In this document: piece after piece, positions 55,901-64,000 of the stretch | How positions within the stretch are numbered: position 1 is the stretch's first letter | Layout: each line of letters opens with the position of its first letter | Assembly (NCBI RefSeq): GCF_003086295.3 | Contig: NC_092044.1 | Coordinates: 8,520,843 to 8,584,842 of the forward strand | Length of the DNA: 64,000 nucleotides | Direction: 5' to 3' | Source of the DNA: Arachis hypogaea | Lineage: Eukaryota > Streptophyta > Magnoliopsida > Fabales > Fabaceae | Made by a program: the position numbers and the translations under genes | The notes under the pieces: model-generated | Database searches by the model: none | What the model saw: only the letters and a program-made list of their open reading frames with translations | Told to the model about the DNA's origin: nothing

Positions 55901-56888
55901 ATAATTATCAACTATCTAAGTATCTAACAGAGGAAAATGTTCAATATCAAGTTGTAGGGACCTAAGACTATTATAACCGGAGAATCTTAAAAATTAATTA
56001 CAAAACGAGATGAAAATGAAGAAGCATCAGCCTACCGGAGAGATGACGAGAGATGAACGGCGAACACATAGTGACCTCGTAGTGAGATTAAGCAAACAAA
56101 ATGACTCCAAGTCACAACAAACAACATTCAAAATCCGGCTAACAAAAATCTTGAACAAAATTAAGCAATTAACCAAACCAAATGATTCCTAGTCACAGAA
56201 TATAACATAGAATATAACATCACAAAGGTCATGAACATTGTAACGAAGACACCAATAGTTACTAGAATATGAAATCAGAAATTTCAGAACTAGTAATCCC
56301 GTAAATGAAAGTCGCAATACTCTTTCTAGAATACACAATTAAAAAAATTGCAAAATGGAGAAAATGACAAGACCTACCTCACGCCGGAGAGGAAAGCACG
56401 AACAGAGGAGACGGTGGCAGGGGGCACGGTGGCGGTGACAGACGCACGATAAAAAAGTGAGAGCACGCTCGAACAGAGGAGATGACCTCACGCTCTTGCG
56501 ACGGCGCCGGACTTCCACACACGATGGGGCTGCAGGGTTGAGGTGGCTACGGTGGTGGACGTGACAACGGCGGCAGGGCTGGGTCACCGGGTGGCTAGGG
56601 ATTCAGTACTTCATACCTTTCAATTTCAGATAGAAGAGGGATGGGAGTGTGAATGTCCATGACTCAACACAAGTCTCAAAGCCTAAGCCCTCTTTCACCG
56701 TTCTATTTTAGCCACGGCCTATTAGCCATTTTAAACTGGATAATTATGACATTTCAAGTGCTTTGCCAGGGTTACTTTTGTCTATTCAGTGTTCACTACA
56801 AGACAAATTTTTCTTTGGCTACCTATTCGTACACGGCATACCGTATTCCTCTTTTTTTATTGCCATACCTGATAACTTTCCTAACTGG
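52580..56888. mobile_element. 4.3-kb insertion of unknown type in SCPL intron 13
   Basis: It interrupts intron 13 of SCPL copy 2; the host words tatacacatataactagat and atacacacatatatctggat (about 19–20 bp) lie on the two sides and may be a long target duplication. Inside: a (CT)n tract at 52904–52951 with a C-rich leader to 53240, a possible exon-like stretch 53513–53590, a GC-rich patch 54860–55200 with a 100-codon minus-strand frame (54722–55024), another GC-rich patch 56380–56610, and CACTACAAGACAAATTTTTC at about 56789, which resembles a CACTA terminus without a partner. I cannot name the family; it may be composite. Confidence 0.45.
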
Positions 56889-57080
56889 ATACACACATAT
56901 ATCTGGATACTTTTTAAATACAATGTATCAAATGGACAAATGATATATCAAAAATTAATTACAACAGTAAAAAACCGGAAAAATGACACTTTATTGTATA
57001 TTAAATTATATTTGGATCTTTTAAATTTTTATATTAATTGATTACATTGGCACATAGAGTCGGACATACAGTTTTAAAAT

Positions 57081-57569
57081 GAGCAAATAGTTAAATTAGT
57101 TTTCGAAAGATCATTTATTTTTTAAATTATATTTTTTTAATTAAATTTATCATTCAAATATTTTAAATTAATTATTTATTTTTTTAGCGATAAAATTTGT
57201 TAATATAACACGTTAAGTAACACCACAACACATATCTAGTAGTTCTAATTGGCGGCTAACATAATAAATTTATGAAATTAGATAAAATTAATTCTAAATT
57301 AAAAAATTTCAATGCCTCAAGTTCTTCTCTCAATTTGCTTTTAATCGATCTAATTTCATAAACTTATGATGCTAATAGTCAATTAAAACCCTACGTGTTT
57401 GTAATATCATTTAGCATACCACATTAACAAATTTGGTGCCATCAACAAAAAATAACATAAAGACTAATACGATTAATTTAAAATTTTTAAAAGATAAATT
57501 TGATTAAAAAATCGTTTAGGAACTAATTTAAAGAATGATCATTCGAAAATGAAATTGACTATTTACCCA
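57081..57569. mobile_element. MULE-type MITE in exon 14 of SCPL copy 2
   Basis: 489 bp. Ends GAGCAAATAGTTAAATTAG and (inverted) GGGTAAATAGTCAATTTCA, with a further matching run tttcgaa-gatcatt. A 9-bp direct repeat, TTTTAAAAT (57072–57080) and TTCTAGAAT (57570–57578), flanks it and matches TTCCAGAAT in the intact gene. The 9-bp TSD points to a Mutator-type origin. No coding potential. Confidence 0.8.
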
Positions 57570-58419
57570 TTCTAGAATATAAACCAGAAGAGTTTTTTGA
57601 ATTTCATAAACGCTTTCTGAGTGGATTGCCAATATGAGAAGAGACTACTGCTACTTTGGATGAGTTTATAACCTTTACTAGTATTTTTATCTGTAATAAT
57701 ATTATGAGAATATAAATTTTTTAAAATTATGATCCACTTTGTTCTGATAGTATAGATTATGCATATCACAAAAGATTTATAAAATCAAACTACTTTTACA
57801 ATAAAAGTCGTAGGTTAACAAAAGTCTCTGTCTAAGAAGACCAATGTATCTGTAGATAAAAAATCAAATAATAAGATTTTTAGTTAATATTTTTATATGA
57901 AAAAATCTATTTTTTATTAATAATTAATTTTAACATTCGTTATCTAAAATTTAAAACAATTTAACGTATATAGTTTTATATTTAATTATGTATTAAGTCT
58001 ATTGCACAAATAGAAATAATTAATTTTTATACTTGCTATTTAAAAATAATATTTTTTTCTCTATGTATATAAAAATATAATTAGATATTAACATAAAAAA
58101 AATTATACTGATAGTTATAAAATTAACTCAAAATTATTTTTTTTTAAATAATTGAATCTTAATTCTAACTTTTAATTATATCATTAGTATTCTCTCCAAA
58201 TTATATGTAATAAATATTTGAAAGAAGAAAAATGAAAATATAGATTAGAAAGATAAGCGGTTAAAATTTAAAACTAAATAAAAAATTAAAAAACTATGTA
58301 TATAATAATAATATTTTTTATTTGAATTATATTATTTTATTAATTTTGCTTTTTATAGAACAGAAAGATAGAAAAAATAAAGAATGAGAGAAAACAGAGA
58401 AAAAGATAAAGATAAAGAA

Positions 58420-59145
58420 TAAGAGTAAGAGTGAGAATTTGTTAATTTTGGAAGAAAAATTTTTATTTTAATTGTAAAAAGATATCGGAAGACATATTTT
58501 GATTTGTCAAATTACTAATATAAAATATAAATTATATATAGAGTAAAAATAGTAAAGAGAAATAGAAAAATAGAGAGAGGTAGATGAGAGAATTTAGGAA
58601 TGGAGTTTATTAGTTTAAAAAAAATTCTCTCAATTTTAATAAGAAAGTGTTATGTGCAACATTTGATTATTAGATTAGATAGTAATATATGATACATAAT
58701 ATAGGTATATTTCAATTTTAATTTTAATATTTTTATTTTAATTTTAATGCAATTAAAGAATGTCATGTTGTACATTTTGATTGCCAAATTAGTAATTAGT
58801 CATTGATATTGATAATGATATATAAAATACGTAGAGTAGTTGAAGGAATGAGAGAAATAGAGAAAGGAAGAGGGAGGAGAGGAGAACTCTTTAATTTTGG
58901 AAGGAAATATTTGATTTCAATTGCAACGAGAGAGTGACATGTGGCACATTTTGGTTGTAAAATTAGTAAGGATGAGGGAAGAATTATTTAATTTTGGAGG
59001 AAAAGATTTAATTTTAATTACAATGAGAGAATGACATGTGGTATATTTTAGTTGTAAAATTAGTAAGGAGGAGAGGAGAATTTTTTAATTTTGGAGGGAA
59101 AGATTTGATTCCAATTGCAATGAGAAAGTAACATGTGGCACATTT
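58420..59145. repeat. Degenerate ~98-bp tandem repeat
   Basis: Clearest units at 58877–58972, 58973–59069 and 59070–59145 (completed after the retroelement at about 60710–60730). Each reads aatttta... as a pattern: ttaattttgga, gatttaattt, caattgcaa, gagagagtgacatgtggcacat, then ttgtaaaattagtaagg. More diverged units extend left to about 58420. Confidence 0.75.
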
Positions 59146-59840
59146 TGTTGGGAATAATACACCATTCCCCTTGAGAAAATACCTTTGACAGAGAAATAAA
59201 ATAGACACAATCACAACACAAGAATTTAACGTGGAAACTCCAATTACCAATTACCGGAGAAAAAACCACGGTCGTTGTCAAATGACAACCAGAAAATATC
59301 ACTATGTGAAAATTGTTACAACACATAGACTTCTTTCTCTCTAACACTGGCACCCCAGTACACCCACACTCTCTCAAAGCAAATATCTAATTACACCTCA
59401 CAACACTCTCTAATCAAAGAGTATAGAGGAAAAGAAAAATCAAATACAAGCTTAAAGTGTTTCTGACTGGTGCGAAAAATATGGAGAACTTAGCCTCATA
59501 TTTATAGCCTAGGCCACCCACTCCATTTGCTATCCTAAGCAATGTGGGACTAATTCAACCAAATCCTAACAATCTCCACCTTGATTGAAATAGTCACACA
59601 TTTTCAGCTTCCATTGTCAACACCGACAATTCTTTGCTGCCATTGTCTATACCGACAATCATAGTTCAGAGAACTATCATACTCCACCATGAAAGTATAC
59701 TCACTTGGAATTAGACCACTCCAAGCATTTCGCCTTGGTACAGATCGAAACCTTACTGAAAATTCATGGTGCAACTTCCAAATTGGCTTTTCTTGGAAGT
59801 TCTTCAGCCATCGATATAACTCCGCCACACACCTTGCATC

Positions 59841-60122
59841 TCAACGCCAACCAATGCCTATGTGCAATTGTGGACCCGATTGCCACAACTTATCCTTATC
59901 CATGGCAGTGCGGTAATACCATGAGGATACTTCTTGTCTTTTAGAGAACATCATTTTCTCTTTCAACGCCTTGTGCAAACCTGATTGTATCAACACATCC
60001 TTGACTTGTATTTGCCACAAGCCTAAATTGATTCTTCCATCAAATTTCTCTATTTCAAGCTTCACAGCACTTGAATAACTTGACATTGTTGCAACCGTAT
60101 ACTGAAATAGTAACCTTTCCAA
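59841..60122 (-). pseudogene. Copia gag N-terminal fragment
   Basis: Minus-strand frame with MSSYSSAVKLEIEKFDGRIN followed by LGLWQIQVKDVLIQSGLHKAL, the start of a plant copia gag polyprotein. Similarity stops near residue 60, where the internal deletion joins it to sequence from the element's 3' end. Not a functional gag. Confidence 0.8.
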
Positions 60123-60275
60123 ACTGCACTCTCACTGCATCACACTGCCTTCCAGCAATAACAACAGCAACCAAAGATCAACCTCAAGCTACAAGACAAA
60201 ATTCTTTTCTGATGTGGAAAGTCAGACTAGGCTGCAACCACATAGCATACTAAGAATAAATCCCACTGAACCGAA

Positions 60276-60287
60276 GCTCTGATACCA
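60276..60287 (-). promoter_or_regulatory. Primer binding site, initiator tRNA-Met
   Basis: Reads TGGTATCAGAGC on the minus strand, two bases from the 5' LTR of the deleted copia element. Confidence 0.9.
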
Positions 60288-60960
60288 CTTGTTGGGAATA
60301 ATACACCATTCTCCCTTGAGAAAATACCTTTGACAGAGAAATAAAATAGACACAATCACAACACAAGAATTTAACGTGGAAACTCCAATTACCGGAGAAA
60401 AAACCACGGCCGTTGTCAAATGACAACCAGAAAATATCACTATGTAAAAATTGTTACAACACTTAGACTTCTTTCTCTTTAACACCGGCACCCCAGTACA
60501 CCCACACTCTCTCAAAGCAAATATCTAACTACACCTCACAACACTCTCTAATCAAAGAGTATAGAGGAAAAGAAAAATCAGATACAAGCTTAAAGTGTTT
60601 CTGACTGGTGCGAAAAATATGGAGAACTTAGCCTCATATTTATAGCCTAGGCCACCCATTCCATTTGCTATCCTAAGTAATGTGTGACTAATTCAACCAA
60701 ATCCTAACATATTTTTGTTATAAAATTAGAGATATATAATAAATATAATAGATTTATGAAGACAATGTGCCCAAAAGAGTATATTAACACAAGTTGTTAT
60801 ATTATCAGTATTCTATTATTTGTCTCACAAGTTTATTAGTAAATTGCTATACTCCCCAAAATTCATATCACTATTAAACATAGTTTAATCTTTTTGGGAG
60901 CTTAAGTTTAGGAATCGTACTAAAGAATTTGATAGGGATTATCCTTCATGTTTATTTATC

Positions 60961-61700
60961 CCATAATCCCTTTTATCCGCCAGCTTCCCCAATGATCTTT
61001 ATAAATGATTCCAATCCTCCTCATCCTGTTGTATTATTCCATTTATTTTCAGTCTCACTTTCCGAGTTAGAATTGAAAATCATAAACATAGTAAATTTGA
61101 CATTTATTATTATGAGTATGAATGCAACAAGCCGTTCATAACTTTTTACTCATACAAGAGAACTTAAAACTCATGAGAAATTATTATTTTCTCCATTGGG
61201 CAAATGCTTTTTAACGCTCTCTGTATGAATATCAAGTAAGTAAGCACATAATAGAAAAAAATAAGAAAAGGAAAATTATATTTAAAAACAAAAATTGAGT
61301 TTGTTATTATAGAAACCTTCACACATTCAAAACTTCCTCCTCTATGGAAGATAAAACATTAAAGAAAGCAATGTAAATGAGTTACTAACTAACAAAAAGA
61401 TTATTACTACTTTAATCTAAAACTAATATTTGCATTATCAGAACTTGACAATCCACCTAAGAGAGATTTGAGATTATTAAAGTAATGATAAGTAGTTGAG
61501 AGTTGTAGTTAGTAGATTAATATTTACGAGGTTAGTTGGTAAATATCTCTCTATAAATAGCATAACTCTTGTATCATGTAAAAACAACAACTTCAATACG
61601 TACTTATCATTTCCTTTAATTCTATCTCTATTTTCTTGTTAGAGACGAACGAAATCAACAACATTCGCATCATTCTTGACTGAGCTTGTGACCTTGACAT
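60961..61700. other. Spacer between SCPL copy 2 and F-box copy 2
   Basis: Matches in part the spacer between the intact SCPL gene and F-box copy 1 (for example ggaaaattatt/actactttaatctaaaa near 61395–61440 and 44807–44830). A segment at about 61470–61640 (aagtaatgataagtagttgagag onward) is extra and has no counterpart there. No gene. Confidence 0.55.
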
Positions 61701-61933
61701 CCTACAAACCATGCAACCAACACTTAGACTTGGGATAACAATAGAAGCAAAACTTGCCATTTGCCTTTTTGGTTTCCATTAGCATCCAGTAGAAAAACTG
61801 TTGTTGTTTAAAAAAATAACAATAAGAGTTGGAAGCTCCATAGATAACACTTTGAATTGATGAAAAGCACAGGGAGGAGATAAAATAGAAACTTTGGAGA
61901 CAATATTGTACCTCAATGAATGCTTTGGTGCAA

Positions 61934-63434
61934 TCAGTGAAATAGTTTCTGGCGCCAACTATAGAACAAGGGATTCACAAGAAGCGAATACTTAGATTTA
62001 ACTTCCCGAATAGAGCGTAGGACCAAGTGTTTGATGCTTGGCACAGACAATGTAGGTGGCAATGAATATGGGTCTTCCCAAAACTGCATAATCCAAGGCA
62101 TATTAAAACCATATTAAGAAAATAGGTAAACTAACAGAATATAAGTAGCAATTTATACTTACATAATATTCATCATCATAAGGGAAGCAGGGATGGATGG
62201 AGAGGGAGAGTGATGAGAACTTTTGTGGGTTTTTAAATTGTTTGACAAATTTCTTCAACTGGTAAAGACGTGGATGAATCATATTGAGCCAAACATTTAC
62301 TTCCAGTTGACTAGAACAGCTTAGAAAAGATATGGAAGGTAAGTCGTCAGCATCATAATAGTATCGAAATGATAATAGATTTGGAGTGTCAATTTCAAGC
62401 TTCTCCATGGTAGAGCAATTACATAACACCAAAGCCTTGAGTTGAGAACTTGAGATCTTAATGTTCTGAAACATGGAGCAGTCAACCAATTCCAAACTCT
62501 CAAGGAAAGGAAATTTGGAAGACAGATGAAGAAACCATGTGGCTGTAAAAGTAAAACTAAATTCATTCTTCACATTCATTAAGGTCAAAGCTCTCAAATT
62601 TCCACAACTATCAAAATTCATCTTGGAGGGCTCATCACTGTCAGCATAATAATATATTTTCTCAATATTTGGAGCATCAATGTAAACTTTTTGTACTCCC
62701 TGAATATCAACTCCCTTGAGCTTTTGTAGACCATGCAGGCTTACTGATTTCACAAGAGAAATTTGCATATCTCCGGCACCTTGGGGGTTGTATACATAAC
62801 ACCATTTCAAGGTTATATGTTCAATTAAAGGACAATGAGAAATAACATGCTCGATAGCACCTTCGTCATCAAAGAGGACATAGCTCAAGGATAATACACA
62901 CAGTGAGGAAAACTTGACTGAAGGATTCAGGAATTCTTTGTCAAATCTGATTCTCCCCTTCAGCACTAAATTATTAAGTGATCTTGCTTCAATGACACCT
63001 GGATGCAAGATATAACATAGGCACGGATCATCCTCTTTTAAAGTAGGCAGGCAAAGCTTTAGGGTCTGGACACTACATTCACTGGCTAACTTAAGCCACT
63101 GATCAACATCAGGGTATATAAGCTGAAGGTCAAAGCAGGTTAAACTAAGCTTGAGCTTGAATTCTTTGATTGCTAAGCCTTGTTCACTGAACCTCAGCAA
63201 TCTTTGCTTGCCATAATCAAGGAATGTCTTAATTTGTTGATCTTTCTTCCGCTTGGAAGGCCTCCTAATAGATTCTCGGTCACAAATAGACAAAATGGGA
63301 AAGGTATAAAACATTTCTCTCCATGTCTTAGACAAAACACTAGTCTTGATAGCATCTTTCTTTGGCAGTCTTGAGAGAATGTCATGAAGTATGGTTTCTG
63401 GTAAACTGGATATCTGGTCCATTTTTTCATCCAT
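61934..63434 (-). CDS. F-box/LRR protein, copy 2, truncated C-terminus
   Basis: Paralog of 46762–44815. Exon 1 63434–62163 (424 codons) is intact with the F-box LPETILHDILSRLPKKDAIK and LRR segments. Exon 2 begins 62083 after ATGCAG and reads FWEDPYSLPPTLSVPSIKHL..., but a one-base deletion at tggcgccagaa (tggtacccagaa in copy 1) shifts the frame to TGA at 61936–61934, for about 473 residues. The rest of exon 2 (to 61912) and the exon 3 equivalent (from 61797) remain as sequence; the latter has its own TAG at 61704–61702. The F-box and repeats could still work; the C-terminal Cys-rich part is lost. Intron retention would instead give 443 residues from this start. Confidence 0.75.
62886..63116 (-). 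other. 231-bp tract identical to the first F-box gene
   Basis: Counterpart of 46211–46441; encodes the segment from about DQWLKLASECSVQTLKLCLP to KFSSLCVLSL without a single difference. Confidence 0.85.
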
Positions 63435-63485
63435 TATTGTGTCCTTCAAAGTAAGTAGAAGAATATCAGAAAAAGAATAACTCAA

Positions 63486-64000
63486 TCATCTCAAATTATG
63501 ATAATTAAAAAAATAATTTCTAAAATTTGTTCTTTTCCCTTCGCGCAACAGTAATTAACAAAGCAGAACCCACAAGAATGATCATTGACCACCATCGATC
63601 CAAACACTACTAATTTGGATGCAAAAACACATACAGAACAAATAAGATCAATGATGTGGTAATTTTACTATAAGTATACACTATATAGTACTTTACATTA
63701 TTTGCTTTTGCTCCCATCACCTAGACTTTTTTACTTTATTACCGAATAGTGAGTCTAGGGAACATTTAAAAGAAATCCTAGTAATCCACAACCTACAATT
63801 GTTCTTAACATTCTACACATTTAGGCATGATATTTGAAAAATTGAAACTTTAAAGATTTGAGCTAAAGCAAAGTCAAAATTTGAAAACTCTAAACTCTAA
63901 AGTTACGTTCTCTGTCCAATATTTCAGATTGTTTAAAAGAAACCTTTCGTTATTTGCCGAAGTGCCAATAAATATTAGAATTAGTAAAATTACTGTTAAG
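63486..64000. other. Upstream flank of F-box copy 2
   Basis: Homologous to 47030–47600 (for example aattaacaaagca-aacccacaagaat), confirming that the duplicated block continues at least to the window edge. No gene seen. Confidence 0.6.

Larger units (their letters stand above)
59146..60709 (-). mobile_element. Internally deleted Ty1/copia element
   Basis: Two LTRs, 59146–59571 (426 bp) and 60290–60709 (420 bp), with TGTTGGGA...CCTAACA ends, enclose only about 718 bp. In minus orientation a perfect initiator-Met tRNA primer site TGGTATCAGAGC (60287–60276) lies two bases inside the 5' LTR and AAGGTGGAGAT (purine tract) next to the 3' LTR. The interior keeps the first part of gag and a 3' segment; RT and integrase are gone. 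TSD is near-perfect (cattt / tattt), and the element splits a unit of the 98-bp tandem repeat. The LTRs are very similar; 59146–59571 has an extra accaatt. Confidence 0.88.
57678..60751. other. 3-kb insertion in the 3' flank of SCPL copy 2
   Basis: Interrupts the flank sequence aaccttta|tttatgaggacaatgtgcc that is continuous in copy 1. It holds AT-rich DNA (57678–58400), a ~98-bp tandem repeat (58420–59145) and the copia-derived element at 59146–60709. No terminal structure could be fixed for the insertion as a whole. Confidence 0.55.
50665..60960 (+). pseudogene. Decayed SCPL 3' end, copy 2, in five pieces
   Basis: Begins with the same junction as copy 1 (taataaaagcactgagg). Pieces: exon 12 end and intron 12 at 50690–50897; intron 12 end and exon 13 at 52374–52580; intron 13 and start of exon 14 at 56889–57080; rest of exon 14 and stop (CCAATATGA) at 57570–57677; 3' flank at 60752–60960. 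Four insertions separate the pieces. Exon 13 has a one-base deletion (tttatcaagg for tttatccaagg). Beyond it lies F-box copy 2, as beyond the intact gene. Confidence 0.88.

Noticed and set aside
56789..56810. Complete CACTA transposon
   Set aside because: Only one CACTACAAG-type end is visible and no inverted TAGTG partner or TNP-type coding region was found.

Overview
The window reads as nuclear DNA from a flowering plant, most likely a legume and possibly peanut (Arachis). Evidence: AT-rich intergenic DNA, GT–AG introns, a plant-type ribosomal protein gene with telo-box and site II promoter motifs, a DYW-class PPR gene, a plant serine carboxypeptidase-like gene, F-box/LRR genes and typical plant transposons. 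The genus is an inference from the style of the repeats; no search was run.

Layout. 1–8.98 kb: AT-rich DNA with an old, decayed Ty1/copia element on the minus strand. 8.98–10.05 kb: a Mutator-like non-autonomous element with ~200-bp terminal inverted repeats (TIRs) and a perfect 9-bp target site duplication (TSD). 10.14–14.54 kb: three nested elements, an outer TIR element holding a Tourist/Harbinger-like MITE (TSD TTA), which holds a 2,764-bp solo LTR (TSD TTGGT). 14.96–16.3 kb: a truncated related LTR with a long GA microsatellite. 17.7–20.5 kb: an intact six-exon gene for ribosomal protein eS6. 21.04–30.59 kb: a recent, complete Tat-lineage Ty3/gypsy element with gag, protease and pol broken by a few lesions, plus two long ORFs on its antisense strand. 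33.1–35.5 kb: a DYW-type PPR gene whose frame is restored only if a 76-nt intron, apparently made by a tandem duplication, is spliced. 35.97–36.23 kb: a decayed copy of eS6 exon 5.

38.8–44.4 kb: a 14-exon serine carboxypeptidase-like gene of 496 residues, followed on the minus strand by an F-box/LRR gene (46.8–44.8 kb). The 3' end of the carboxypeptidase gene is then repeated twice as decayed copies (about 49.0–50.6 kb, and 50.7–61 kb broken by several insertions). A second F-box/LRR gene (63.4–61.9 kb) lies beside the last copy in the same arrangement. The right third of the window is therefore a tandemly duplicated SCPL/F-box block invaded by MITEs, an internally deleted copia element and a ~98-bp tandem repeat.

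The genes are ordinary single plant genes, not an operon or pathway: translation (eS6), organelle RNA editing (PPR-DYW), a secreted peptidase or acyltransferase fold (SCPL), and ubiquitin-ligase substrate adaptors (F-box). I see no previously undescribed multi-gene system. The most notable observations are the likely intron birth in the PPR gene, the antisense ORFs of the Tat element, a 231-bp identical tract between the F-box paralogs, and the MULE-type insertion shared by both decayed carboxypeptidase copies.
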